A stretch of 64,000 nucleotides of DNA. It comes from JAJCYL01 sp965206015 (GTDB taxonomy: Bacteria; Bacteroidota; Bacteroidia; Cytophagales; Cyclobacteriaceae). Under the pieces are notes generated by a model that did no database searches, had not been told where the DNA came from, and was given only the letters and a program-made list of their open reading frames with translations. Shown piece after piece: positions 44,142-53,699 of this stretch; within the stretch, counting starts at the first letter, position 1, and every line of letters starts with the position of its first letter. The position numbers and the translations under genes are program-made. The stretch spans positions 124,001 through 188,000 of the forward strand of contig CBDBIW010000010.1 of the NCBI GenBank assembly GCA_965206015.1, in the 5' to 3' direction.

Positions 44142-45083
44142 TTATCCAACCACATTCTTCGATTCACCTTTCAAAAAGCACTTTAAATTATCTACTACTA
44201 CATTGAGCAATCGTTGTCTTGCAGCCCCTGTAGCCCATGCCTGATGGGGAGTAATAATACAGTTTGGAGCACCAATCAAGACGTTGTCCTGAGGTGGCTC
44301 TATGGAAAGAACATCTAATCCAGCTCCGGCAATCGTGCCATTTTGGAGTGCTGCTAATAGGTCATGTTCATTGATTAGAGGCCCTCGACTTGTATTGATG
44401 ACGATCGATTCAGGCTTCATCAGAGATAAGTTCTTGACATTAACGATGTGCTCAGTTGCGGAATTTAATGGACAATTGAGGGAGAGATAGTCAGCCTGGC
44501 TGAAAATCTCATTGATAGAGACATGCTGATAATCTAGCTGCTTTGGATGTGGATTGTGATAAATTACCTTCATTCCGAACGCAGTGCCTATAGCTGCAAC
44601 CTGACGACCAATTGCCCCTAATCCAATTATGCCAAAGCATTTACCAGCTAATTCTGTCAGCGGTTTATCCCAATAACACCATTGACCAGCTTCTGACCAT
44701 TTTCCTTTGTGAACTTCGACAGATGATTGGCTCACACTGTTAGCAAATGCCAATATTAATGCAAACACATGTTGGGCAACAGAGTGAGTGCCATATCCTG
44801 GCACATTGGTGACCACAATTCCTTTTTCTTTGGCCCGCTCAACATCAATGACATTTACACCGGTAGCAGTTACTCCAACATATTTAAGCTTTGGGAGGCG
44901 ATCGAGTAGCTTATCAGCAATAGCTACTTTGTTAGACAAGATGATCCCTGCATCTTTTACCCGGTCAAATAGTTCATCGAATGTGGTATTTTCATAAACA
45001 TCCATCGATCCGAATTCTTCCAACTCGGCCCAGCTTAAATCTCCGGGATTGAGTGCGTAACCATCGACCACAACAATTTTCAT
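44142..45083 (-). CDS. D-2-hydroxyacid dehydrogenase
   Basis: A 313-residue NAD-dependent dehydrogenase. NAD Rossmann motif CFGIIGLGAIGRQVAAIG near residue 150; catalytic Arg in NTSRGPLINEHDLL near 235, Glu in SIEPP and His in ITPHQAWAT. Closest in pattern to glycerate/hydroxypyruvate-type reductases, but phosphoglycerate dehydrogenase-like or other 2-oxoacid reductases are not excluded. Start ATG at 45083 lies two bases after the stop of the recX-like frame, so they are probably cotranscribed. Confidence 0.9.
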   Translation of the reverse strand: MKIVVVDGYALNPGDLSWAELEEFGSMDVYENTTFDELFDRVKDAGIILSNKVAIADKLLDRLPKLKYVGVTATGVNVIDVERAKEKGIVVTNVPGYGTHSVAQHVFALILAFANSVSQSSVEVHKGKWSEAGQWCYWDKPLTELAGKCFGIIGLGAIGRQVAAIGTAFGMKVIYHNPHPKQLDYQHVSINEIFSQADYLSLNCPLNSATEHIVNVKNLSLMKPESIVINTSRGPLINEHDLLAALQNGTIAGAGLDVLSIEPPQDNVLIGAPNCIITPHQAWATGAARQRLLNVVVDNLKCFLKGESKNVVG

Positions 45084-45084
45084 T

Positions 45085-45567
45085 TTAAGGGATTAAGTCA
45101 TTCAATATACTCCAGACCATCTCTGATTCATATCCTTTGCCAATTAAGTACCGGACAGCTTTATTTTTTCTTATCCGCATGTCCTCATTTTTTACTGCGT
45201 TAAGTTTCTTTTTCAGTAGGTACTCAATTTGAGTGAGGTATTCAGAATTGTCAATTTCTGATAGGCCTGCCGTTTGACAATAGCTTGAAAGACCTTTTGC
45301 TTGCAGCCCTTGTTGTATCTTTAACCGGCCCCATTTGTTGTATCGGAATTTTCCGCTGGCAAAGGTTCTCGAAAATCGCTCTTCGTTAACGAAATCTTCA
45401 GTTATGAGATCTGAAAGGACATCTTCAACCTCATCACGATGAAGACCTAATTTGTAGAGCTTATCCCGGGTTTCTTGCTGCGTTCTCTCCTGATAGGCGC
45501 AGAAAGAAGCTGCCTTGACTTTGGCTTCCTTAATAAATGTTTCCCGCGAGCTTATTTTGCTTCGGCC
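45085..45567 (-). CDS. recX: RecX-family regulatory protein, no standard start codon
   Basis: The frame ends at 45085-45087 and is open to 45567. Landmarks are FCAYQERTQQETRDKLYKLG, LISDLITEDFVNEERFSRTF (approximately: DVLSDLITEDFVNEERF), and GKFRYNKWGRLKIQQGLQAK, the repeats of RecX three-helix modules; RecX inhibits or tunes RecA filaments. In this frame I find no ATG, GTG or TTG upstream of the first conserved residues. Translation may begin at ATT or ATA (45532-45555), or the 5' end may have a frameshift. It overlaps the end of the upstream membrane-protein gene. Confidence 0.65.
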   Translation of the reverse strand, partial: GRSKISSRETFIKEAKVKAASFCAYQERTQQETRDKLYKLGLHRDEVEDVLSDLITEDFVNEERFSRTFASGKFRYNKWGRLKIQQGLQAKGLSSYCQTAGLSEIDNSEYLTQIEYLLKKKLNAVKNEDMRIRKNKAVRYLIGKGYESEMVWSILNDLIP

Positions 45568-46046
45568 TTAGGTGTTGGAATATACCCCTTTCTTGACAGA
45601 ATGGTCTCCATCCACTTGATGTGAGCCTCGGAGTTGAAGATTTTGAAGGGAAGGTAAATTACCTGGGCTTTATTCATGGTTAGCAGAAAATGATCTTTAG
45701 CCATGGCGGCTTTTTTTACCATTTCCCACTTCACGGGCATGCCCTGTTTGGTATTTAATTTAATGAGAATCTGTCGACTGTCAATTTCATAAGACAGTTT
45801 TTCGAACAACATTTTGCCTTGCTCCAATTGCGTTACTCCAGCAAACTGAATTAACCAAAATAGGAAATAGAGTACCACAGCGACGGTGCCGCCGGTAATC
45901 CACCAATGGGAAGCGATAAAGAAATAGCCACTGACGATGGCCAAATATATGGTACCAACCCACCACTGTTCTATAACTATATTTTTTAGCCCCATTTTAA
46001 TGTAGGTACTCTTTTGGAGTTGATATTTTTTGGTTTTAATGATCAT
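45552..46046 (-). CDS. YcxB-like membrane protein of unknown function
   Basis: A 164-residue protein with two membrane helices close together (residues 30-46 and 50-72), followed by a soluble beta-rich domain (FEKLSYEIDSRQILIKLNTK, VKWEMVKKAAMAKDHFLLTM, NKAQVIYLPFKIF), which is the order found in YcxB-like proteins. Function unknown. ATG at 46046. Its stop lies inside the open frame of the RecX-like gene, so the three minus-strand genes 46046-44142 form one transcript. Confidence 0.7.
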   Translation of the reverse strand: MIIKTKKYQLQKSTYIKMGLKNIVIEQWWVGTIYLAIVSGYFFIASHWWITGGTVAVVLYFLFWLIQFAGVTQLEQGKMLFEKLSYEIDSRQILIKLNTKQGMPVKWEMVKKAAMAKDHFLLTMNKAQVIYLPFKIFNSEAHIKWMETILSRKGYIPTPKAEAK

Positions 46047-46736
46047 TACCTGGTATGATGAATTTTTTTAGGAGCGCAAAGGTAATACGGTTTTGGAGGT
46101 GTAAAAATGATGGCGTGAGAATCTCTCTTTTAGAGAGGGATGATTACCAGGTAATTTCAGGATAGAGCCATCCATGGCAAGCACCCGAAAGCCTTTCCAC
46201 TTCCTGTAAGCAGCATTCTGATAGAACCAACCCACTAACCACTAACCGATTCAACCCCTTAAATACTTTAGGGCATCAATTGGCCCTGGCCTGAGTCAAA
46301 GTGCTCCTAGAAACTGATTTAAGATGATGGAAATCAAAAAAGCTGTCAAGGCAGACCTGTAGATTCTAAAATATTGCGCAGGCCCATTAGAATATTTCCA
46401 TTGGATACAGATAGAGTAATAAGCTTAGGACGAACGCTAGATGATTCAGTATTGAGATGTTCAGGAAGCTTCCATCCGATTTAAATTTTACAGTCAGCTA
46501 CATTTCCTCTTAATTGGAGTGTAAATTCCCGGAGGAATGCTGCTTTATCCTCTTATTTTTTGTGACCGGCATATTTTAAGATTTCAAATGTTTCTTCTAC
46601 CGGTAATTCATTTAGTGTGTGTTATTTACACAGTATAAGAAGATGTTATTATATTTAAAGTTCATAATGGAACTCTGCATATTACTATTAACTAAGTTTT
46701 TTTAATATTGTGGGATAGATTAATCACCTTCAGCAA
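46047..46736. other. long intergenic with IS4 remnant
   Basis: 690 bases upstream of the ECF sigma gene. Apart from the IS4-family fragment at 46098-46232 I see no gene. The final 130 bases are AT-rich and should carry the sigma promoter; TTAATATTG at about 46700 is one mismatch from a -7 box. Confidence 0.45.
46098..46232 (-). pseudogene. IS4-family transposase fragment
   Basis: The minus-strand frame reads GWFYQNAAYRKWKGFRVLAM then DGSILKLPGNHPSLKERFSR. KWKGFR-LA-DGS is the segment around the first catalytic Asp in IS4 transposases. Nothing else of the gene remains. Confidence 0.65.
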
Positions 46737-47336
46737 GTGGACGAGGATCAAAAATGCACTGAAAGAGAATTGCTCAACCTAGTTGCAGAAGGTTGTGAGA
46801 GATCATTCGAAGCCTTGTTCCAAAAATACCATGGCTTACTTTATCATTATTCTTTAAAAATCTTTCGAGATGAGGATTTGGCAGATGAAGTAGTTCATAA
46901 AACTTTTATAAAAATTTGGAATTTGAGGGGAAGTTTAAGCGAAATCCAATCATTCAAAAATTATATCTTTTCCATTAATCGAAATCTTGCCATTGACGAA
47001 CTTAAAGCAATCTCTAGGAAAAGACATTTAACAGAGGAATTGAAATGTAGAATTATCAGTAGTCACAATTTGGTTGAGGAAGGTGTAATATTTAATGACT
47101 TAAACGGAATTGCACTTGAGGCTGTGGAGAAACTTCCCGCAAAAAGAAAAGAGATTTTCAAGCTTAGTAGGCTTGAGGGATTTTCTCATAGGGAAATCGC
47201 TAATAAGTTAAATATCTCTGAAAATACTGTTAAAGTCAGTGTTCATAAATCACTAAAACAGGTAAGAAACTACATGACAATTAATACGGATGTCTCGTTC
47301 TCATCCATCGTGCTGCTTATCCCGGCAATTATTTAG
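46737..47336 (+). CDS. ECF RNA polymerase sigma factor (FecI-like)
   Basis: A 199-residue ECF sigma. Region 2 spans about residues 20-85 (FEALFQKYHGLLYHYSLKIF, DEDLADEVVHKTFIKIWNL), region 4 about 120-175 (LPAKRKEIFKLSRLEGFSHR, EIANKLNISENTVKVSVHKS). Start is GTG at 46737. The C-terminus adds a short hydrophobic tail (SFSSIVLLIPAII). Followed by FecR, an STN-type SusC and SusD, the standard trans-envelope signalling unit: substrate binding at the receptor should release this sigma to transcribe the receptor operon. Confidence 0.92.
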   Translation: MDEDQKCTERELLNLVAEGCERSFEALFQKYHGLLYHYSLKIFRDEDLADEVVHKTFIKIWNLRGSLSEIQSFKNYIFSINRNLAIDELKAISRKRHLTEELKCRIISSHNLVEEGVIFNDLNGIALEAVEKLPAKRKEIFKLSRLEGFSHREIANKLNISENTVKVSVHKSLKQVRNYMTINTDVSFSSIVLLIPAII

Positions 47337-47466
47337 AATTCTCCCTGATTTGTTGTTGGTCCGCGCTTTCTGCCCGAATAATCATTTGAATTTTGATAAA
47401 ATTAAAAAATATATGATATGGAATAATACCAATATCATGTGGAAACAGTCTAAATAGAAATGTAAT

Positions 47467-48501
47467 ATGAAAGTCCAATCTGAACCCAAGGTCAAATTGA
47501 ATAACCAGGATATATTACTTCTTAGAAAATACTTAAACGATGAATGCTCTAAAAAGGAGTTGATATCAGTAGCCTCGTTGTTAACAGACCCAAATAAACA
47601 TGAGAGCTTGCCAATTGTTTTTGAAAACGCATCAGTGAAATTTCATAGCTACGCTGAAACGGGTAAAACACACAAGGATATAGCGTGGTCAAAAATAAGT
47701 AATGATTTAAGCAGACCTAATGAAATCGAGATGGTGTGGTATAATCAAAGGTGGCTAAAAGTTGCTGCTTCCATAACGTTAATAATTGGGTTGGGCAGTT
47801 ACTTCAGTTTTTATGCCGATAATGCGTTGGTCAATCAATCTGAATTAGTTACTCAGATGAAGACGATCGAGAATAATCTAGGAGAAAAATCAAGGCTTAC
47901 ATTACCAGATGGGTCAACGATAATCATGAATTCAGGGACCAGTATCACATATCCGGTAGTATTCAGTGATAGTACAAGACTGGTATCTATGAAAGGAGAA
48001 GCATTTTTTGATGTAAGGGAAGACATTAACCGCCCGTTCGAAGTTGAAGTTGGGGGGATAAAGGCAAGAGTTCTGGGAACAACTTTCAATATTCGATCTT
48101 ATGATTATTTTAAAAGCACTTCAATATCCCTATTGACGGGAAAAATTGCATTGGACCTGCCTTACGATAACAATGAGTTGGTGCTTGTGCCCGGTCAGGA
48201 ATTAGTATTCAATACAATATCCAGAAGTTATGCATTGGATGCATTTGATGCTGAAATTGTTACAGGCTGGCAAACCGGTGTACTTCAATTCCATGATGCA
48301 TCGGAGTTTGAAGTTATAAATATTTTAGAGCATTGGTATAATGTCAAAATACAAACTCAGAATTCAACCTCCAATCGTTGGGAGAATTTAACAGCAAAGT
48401 TTAAAAACCAATCATTAGAGAATGTACTGGTCTCATTAGGATATACACTGGGATTCGATTATGAAATAAATGGACAAAACATAATAATTAAATATAAATG
48501 A
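47467..48501 (+). CDS. FecR-type anti-sigma factor
   Basis: A 344-residue single-pass membrane protein. Cytoplasmic part residues 1-95 would bind the sigma factor, then a helix at about 98-115 (LKVAASITLIIGLGSYFSF), then the periplasmic FecR domain (LTLPDGSTIIMNSGTSITYP, MKGEAFFDVREDINRPFEVE, GTTFNIRSY) and the C-terminal DUF4974 segment (FEVINILEHWYNVKIQ). It transmits the receptor signal. Starts 130 bases after the sigma gene. A hairpin follows its stop before SusC. Confidence 0.93.
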   Translation: MKVQSEPKVKLNNQDILLLRKYLNDECSKKELISVASLLTDPNKHESLPIVFENASVKFHSYAETGKTHKDIAWSKISNDLSRPNEIEMVWYNQRWLKVAASITLIIGLGSYFSFYADNALVNQSELVTQMKTIENNLGEKSRLTLPDGSTIIMNSGTSITYPVVFSDSTRLVSMKGEAFFDVREDINRPFEVEVGGIKARVLGTTFNIRSYDYFKSTSISLLTGKIALDLPYDNNELVLVPGQELVFNTISRSYALDAFDAEIVTGWQTGVLQFHDASEFEVINILEHWYNVKIQTQNSTSNRWENLTAKFKNQSLENVLVSLGYTLGFDYEINGQNIIIKYK

Positions 48502-48537
48502 AAGGAGGTCAATGGATATTGATGATAATCTCTAAAA

Positions 48538-48570
48538 AAATCAGCAATGCTCAAGGAGCACTGCTGATTT
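48538..48570 (+). terminator. hairpin between FecR and SusC genes
   Basis: AAATCAGCA pairs with TGCTGATTT (9 bp), then after one A/C mismatch TGCT pairs with AGCA, loop CAAGG. No T run follows, so it is more likely an attenuator or mRNA-stability element than a full terminator. It sits 92 bases before the SusC ATG. A similar hairpin occupies the same place in the second locus (60719). Confidence 0.5.
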
Positions 48571-48661
48571 AGACTGAATTGAAATATGAACTTTTGCGTA
48601 AGGCATATTCCAATCAGTTCAGTTTTAACATATTTCTATCACATTAAAACCATGTAAAGTT

Positions 48662-51600
48662 ATGAAATTCAAATCTTTACTAATACTTAAAAGAATATTT
48701 ATGTATTCTATTTATGGGCTTTCAATTCAATTCCTACTTTGTGGTTTGCTGTTAGCATCAAGTAATATAATGGGCCAAAAGGCACTTAGCATTAAGGAGA
48801 TTAGGTTGTCGGTAAACTTTCAAAACGATAACGTTCTAAATGCTTTTGAAAAAATAGAAGCAGAAACGGAATTTAGCTTTGTCTATCTAAAGAATGAAAT
48901 TGACAGGAAATTAAGGCTAAATGCTGGTTACGATAACATTTCAATGTATGATTTGTTGATATCTCTTTCAGGCGAAACAGGATTAGGATTTCAAAGGGTA
49001 AACAACAACATCAATGTCAAACACCTGAATAACCAAAAACAATACGTGATTGAGGAAGTACTAGATGATGTTAATGTTACCGGGAAAGTAACTGACGAAA
49101 GCAATACAGGCCTTCCTGGTGTGAATATTACGATAAAAGGTACGTCAAATGGAACTATTACCGATGCATCTGGAAATTTCTCGATCCTGGCTCCAGATGA
49201 TGGCATTTTGGTATTCAGTTATATTGGTTACGAAACTTCTGAAGTAGATATTAATGGTCGTAGTGTCATTGATGTTTCAATGACACTTGACTTGGCAGAA
49301 CTGAGTGAAGTAGTAGTTATCGGATACGGTACCCAAAAGAGAAGTGACCTAACTGGAGCACTAGGTTCAATTACACAGGAAGAGATCCAGGCACTAACTA
49401 TATCCAATCCTACCCTGGCACTTCAGGGTCGAGTAGCAGGCGTCAACGTTCAGTCGAATGGTGGTGCGCCTGGAGCAGGGGTAAGTGTTGTAATAAGAGG
49501 AGCGGGAACGATAAATGGTAGCCTTGATCCTCTTTATGTAGTAGATGGCGTTTTTCTTGAAGATTTAAGCTCAGTTAATCCTAATGATATTCAATCAATG
49601 GAAATCCTCAAGGACGCGTCGGCAGCGGCTATTTATGGATCTCGAGCGGCCAATGGAGTTGTAATTATTACAACTTCAAGAGGAACTATGGAGGGGCTTA
49701 CTGTAAAAGTTCATTCAACTATTGGAGTATCGAATTCCGTCAACAAACTCGACTTCTTGAATGCGCGTCAATACGCAGATGTTCGCAATGAAATTGATGA
49801 TGCTAGCAATGCTCCAAGAGCACCGGTAAATTCCACTGCTTTTGACTCAAGTGTAGACACTGATTGGCAGGACTTATCATTGAGATCAGGTGTTCTCCAA
49901 GACTACGGATTTAGTGTTGCCGGTGGAGGAAAGAATTCTTCCGTCTACTTTTCAGCTAATTATTTCAAAGAACGGGGGATAGTGATTTCTTCGGATTTTG
50001 ACAGGATCAACTTTAGACTGAATTCAGAATTTTGGTCAAATAATGAAAAATTTCGAATATCTCAATCTCTGGCCTTAACTCAGAAAAATTTAAATGCTAA
50101 TAACAGCTACGGTAATAGGTATAACTACCCAACCTTGCCTTTCCAGGATGGTACTGGAAATTTTGTTGCGCCTAGTAACACGGACCATGGGGTTGCGTTT
50201 GGGGCAAATTCCTATGCAACTGAAGTTACCCGTGACGACAATAATACAATAAATGATGTCTATGGTAATATGGCTATTGAATATAAGTTTATACCCGGGT
50301 TAACATATAAATTGAATTTAGGCCTGAATTTTTCTTCAGAGGTAGATTATTTATTTGTTCCCACTTTTTTCTGGAGCACATCTAATCAAGGATCAAACCA
50401 AAATCTTGATGCTGACCTGACAGAAATGCGCCAAACACGAACTGACGGATTAGTGGATAACATTTTAAGTTACAGCACTGAAATCAATAAGCATTCTATT
50501 AACGCTGTTATCGGAAGTACATTTCAAAAGATTGAGACAAGATTTACGGAAGTCCAAGCATTTGCATTTCCTTCGGACGATCTAAGGGTACTATCTGCCG
50601 CGGAATCTGTATTTGCATTTGAAGGAGACGAAACTGTTACTGGTCTGGCTTCCCTATATGGGCGACTAATTTACAGTTACGATGATAAATATCTATTAAC
50701 GTCAACATTGAGGCAGGATAAATCTTCAAGATTTGATAAGGATTTTCGAACAGGTTATTTTCCTTCTGTTTCAGCAGGTTGGAGGATTAGCCGCGAAGAC
50801 TTTTTTCCCAGCATTGATGCATTATCAGATTTGAAACTGAGAGCCAGTTACGGTGTGTTAGGTTCCCAAAATGTGGAGGATTATGCTTTCACACCAACCA
50901 TTAACTTGAATTCGAATTATGACTTCGGCGACGTTAGAACATTTGGGGTTGCTAGAACCCAATTTAGACTAAATAACCTGGTTTGGGAAAAGTCGGAGAC
51001 CACCAATTTGGGTGTTGATGCTGGATTCCTAAATGGTAAATTACAAGCAAGTATAGACTACTATGTCCGTAAGACTGATGACATTTTGCTATCACTCTCA
51101 ATACCTCAGACATCAGGTTCCCGACAACCTGTTGTTACAAATGTCGCGTCAATTGAGAATAAAGGGATTGAATTGAATCTAAATTATAGAAAAGCAGAAG
51201 GTGAGTTCACCTATGACGTAAACTTTAACATGACTTCCACAAATAATGAGGTAACTTCTTTAGGAGAATCTTCTGAGATTTTTGGTGGTCAGTTCTCAGC
51301 TGAGGGACTGCAAGGAACACGTGCATCTGTTGGAGAGCAATTAGGCGTTTTCTGGGGATTTGAGACCGATGGTCTGTATCAAAGCCAGCAGGAGATAGAT
51401 AATGACCCTAACTTAAGTAATAACCCGGCTGCCAGAACCATTTTGAAGCCTGGCGATCTGATCTATGTGGATCAAAACGGTGATGGGTTAATCAATGATG
51501 ATGATAGAGTAAATATTGGGAACCCATACCCTGACTTTGATTTTGGGCTGAATTTTAATGCCAGTTACAAAAATTTTGATTTTACTTTATTTTTCCAGGG

Positions 51601-52036
51601 TCAAGTTGGCAATGACATTCTTTATGCAAAGCGATATAACATTTCTTTCGAATCCCGTAGTAACTATACCACGGATGTTTTGAACTCATGGTCCGAAACC
51701 AATACGGATAGCAAGTTTCCAGTAGTTGGAGCTTCACGTTTTGACGTTTCGGATTTTTATATTGAGGATGGTGGATTTTTAAGGTTAAAGCAACTGCGTA
51801 TTGGTTACAATATGAAAGGATTGTTTGGTGGTTCTACTGATGCACGGATATTCGTGAGTGGCCAAAACTTATTGACGTTAAGTGGTTATCCGGGCTACGA
51901 TCCTGAAGTAGGATTTCCTGGAAATACGGACAGACCGAGTGCCGGTGGACCGGAACTTCTAACCCGTGGAGTTGATCTTGCATCATACCCTCAACAGATC
52001 GTTGTAACAGGGGGTGTGCAATTCACAATTAAATAA
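48662..52036 (+). CDS. SusC/RagA TonB-linked receptor with STN signalling domain
   Basis: A 1124-residue outer-membrane receptor. After a signal region there is an STN domain (about residues 50-110: VNFQNDNVLNAFEKIEAETE), a carboxypeptidase-regulatory-like Ig-type domain (140-215: VTGKVTDESNTGLPGVNITI), the TonB box/plug (220-345, with GTQKRSDLTGALGSITQEEI and DASAAAIYGSRAANGVVII), then a large beta-barrel. The STN domain lets it signal through FecR to the ECF sigma. With SusD it imports glycans, peptides or other large nutrients. Intact frame, normal size. Confidence 0.96.
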   Translation: MKFKSLLILKRIFMYSIYGLSIQFLLCGLLLASSNIMGQKALSIKEIRLSVNFQNDNVLNAFEKIEAETEFSFVYLKNEIDRKLRLNAGYDNISMYDLLISLSGETGLGFQRVNNNINVKHLNNQKQYVIEEVLDDVNVTGKVTDESNTGLPGVNITIKGTSNGTITDASGNFSILAPDDGILVFSYIGYETSEVDINGRSVIDVSMTLDLAELSEVVVIGYGTQKRSDLTGALGSITQEEIQALTISNPTLALQGRVAGVNVQSNGGAPGAGVSVVIRGAGTINGSLDPLYVVDGVFLEDLSSVNPNDIQSMEILKDASAAAIYGSRAANGVVIITTSRGTMEGLTVKVHSTIGVSNSVNKLDFLNARQYADVRNEIDDASNAPRAPVNSTAFDSSVDTDWQDLSLRSGVLQDYGFSVAGGGKNSSVYFSANYFKERGIVISSDFDRINFRLNSEFWSNNEKFRISQSLALTQKNLNANNSYGNRYNYPTLPFQDGTGNFVAPSNTDHGVAFGANSYATEVTRDDNNTINDVYGNMAIEYKFIPGLTYKLNLGLNFSSEVDYLFVPTFFWSTSNQGSNQNLDADLTEMRQTRTDGLVDNILSYSTEINKHSINAVIGSTFQKIETRFTEVQAFAFPSDDLRVLSAAESVFAFEGDETVTGLASLYGRLIYSYDDKYLLTSTLRQDKSSRFDKDFRTGYFPSVSAGWRISREDFFPSIDALSDLKLRASYGVLGSQNVEDYAFTPTINLNSNYDFGDVRTFGVARTQFRLNNLVWEKSETTNLGVDAGFLNGKLQASIDYYVRKTDDILLSLSIPQTSGSRQPVVTNVASIENKGIELNLNYRKAEGEFTYDVNFNMTSTNNEVTSLGESSEIFGGQFSAEGLQGTRASVGEQLGVFWGFETDGLYQSQQEIDNDPNLSNNPAARTILKPGDLIYVDQNGDGLINDDDRVNIGNPYPDFDFGLNFNASYKNFDFTLFFQGQVGNDILYAKRYNISFESRSNYTTDVLNSWSETNTDSKFPVVGASRFDVSDFYIEDGGFLRLKQLRIGYNMKGLFGGSTDARIFVSGQNLLTLSGYPGYDPEVGFPGNTDRPSAGGPELLTRGVDLASYPQQIVVTGGVQFTIK

Positions 52037-52044
52037 TAATAATT

Positions 52045-53616
52045 ATGAAAAAATTTAATATAAAATTTAGCTTAATGATATTGATTCTAATGGGATCTTC
52101 TATATCATGTGAGGATTTACTTGACCAGGAAAATCCCAATGCTTTATCAACTGACCTTTTTTGGGAAAGTGAGGAAGACGCACAGCAGGCAATTGTTGGG
52201 GCCTATAGCCCAATGAGCACCATATTCGGATGGGGTAGATACCTACCATTTACCTGGTTTAGGAGAGCTGACGAGTACACACCTTCTTTTGAAAATGTAA
52301 GGATCAGGGGTATTATCATTGATCCAGCGGACATATTCCTGCCTAACCAATGGCCTGAAGCGTGGAGGTTGATATTCAGGACCAATGATATTTTGGACAA
52401 TATTGACCGGATACCAGATCTCAATCAAACGGTTCGGGATGAAATAGTAGGCCAGGCTCATTTCTTAAGGGCACTCTATTATTTTTATCTGGTTAATGCA
52501 TGGGATAATGTGCCACTCACTACTACGGCTGCTGTTGGTACAAGTATTAGCGAATTTAATCAGCCAAATAGCAATCCAACAGCCATTTATGAGCAGATTA
52601 TCATTGATGCAACTGAAGCCAAGCGACTCTTACCTAACGCATTTGAAGATGAAAGTGGTAGGGCGACCTGGGGAGCCGCAACATCATTGCTTGGGAAAGC
52701 ATATTTGTATACTCAACAATGGAGTCTGGCTGCTATGGAGTTCAGGGAGGTAATAGCATCTGGTATTTATGACCTTGATCCTGACTATGCGAATAATTTT
52801 ACAGAAGCTGGTGACAATAATATTGAGTCAGTCTTTGAGGTGCAGCACACGGCAGAGGATGTCATTGGCTGGTCTTCAGACCAGCCGAACTCAAGCCGAT
52901 CTTCCATATTTCTCCAACTTAGAGCACCAGAAGCCTACGGTGGAGAATGGATAGATTCAGTAAACCCATGGATATTGGATGCATTTTTGTCGGAAAATGA
53001 CCTTGATGGTAACATAGATGAAAGAGCATTGACCACCCTTGCCTGGGACCACCCCCAATCAACAACTTATCTTGACCGGCCTTTTAGTGAGGATTCGCTT
53101 CTCACCCAGACCAAGATTTATCCAAAAAAGAACACTGGGATGCTAACCCCAGATCGAGTTGATGATGGAGATCTGGGAACTGGATCCGGTCAGAATTTTA
53201 AATTGATCAGGTTTGCTGACGTATTGTTGATGCATGCTGAGGCGGCTAACGAATCCGGTGGTTCGGAAGCTGATATCCTTGCCTCATTAAATAGAGTAAG
53301 GATCAGAGCAAATATGCCCGACGTACCAAACGGTTTAAGTCAGGCGCAACTAAGAGATCGCATCAGAAAAGAGAGAATTTTAGAACTATCCCTTGAGAAT
53401 GATAGATTTTTTGACCTAAAAAGGTGGGGAGTGGTTGTAGATAGGATGAATGGAAATGCTGATATGGTGGGCAATGTTGGCCCTTCAAATGATCAGATAC
53501 GTTCTGCAGGACATCCTGAGCATGGATTCCCTTTCTCAGAGATTCATACCAGGGTACCAATTCCAATTGCAGAAATTCGTAGCAATCCGGCGATGGTTCA
53601 GAATCCAGGTTACTAG
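52045..53616 (+). CDS. SusD/RagB-family nutrient-binding lipoprotein
   Basis: A 523-residue lipoprotein: signal peptide with lipobox ISCEDLL, then an N-terminal helical part (ESEEDAQQAIVGAYSPM), TPR-like helices, and C-terminal RagB/SusD domain ending FDLKRWGVVVDRMNGN and IRSNPAMVQNPGY. It binds the substrate at the outer face and acts as lid of the SusC channel. Starts 8 bases after the SusC stop. An intrinsic terminator follows. Confidence 0.96.
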   Translation: MKKFNIKFSLMILILMGSSISCEDLLDQENPNALSTDLFWESEEDAQQAIVGAYSPMSTIFGWGRYLPFTWFRRADEYTPSFENVRIRGIIIDPADIFLPNQWPEAWRLIFRTNDILDNIDRIPDLNQTVRDEIVGQAHFLRALYYFYLVNAWDNVPLTTTAAVGTSISEFNQPNSNPTAIYEQIIIDATEAKRLLPNAFEDESGRATWGAATSLLGKAYLYTQQWSLAAMEFREVIASGIYDLDPDYANNFTEAGDNNIESVFEVQHTAEDVIGWSSDQPNSSRSSIFLQLRAPEAYGGEWIDSVNPWILDAFLSENDLDGNIDERALTTLAWDHPQSTTYLDRPFSEDSLLTQTKIYPKKNTGMLTPDRVDDGDLGTGSGQNFKLIRFADVLLMHAEAANESGGSEADILASLNRVRIRANMPDVPNGLSQAQLRDRIRKERILELSLENDRFFDLKRWGVVVDRMNGNADMVGNVGPSNDQIRSAGHPEHGFPFSEIHTRVPIPIAEIRSNPAMVQNPGY

Positions 53617-53631
53617 TTTTTATTTTTCCCT

Positions 53632-53668
53632 AAAAAGGCCCTTCATTTATGAAAAAGGGCCTTTTTTT
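53632..53668 (+). terminator. intrinsic terminator after susD-like gene
   Basis: AAAAAGGCCC and GGGCCTTTTT form a 10-bp stem with a T-rich tail (53661-53668). It overlaps a potential upstream ATG of the next gene, which argues for that gene starting further down. Some transcription may read through to the VCBS gene. Confidence 0.85.
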
Positions 53669-53699
53669 GATCATATTACCAAGTTTATTATCGGGGAGT

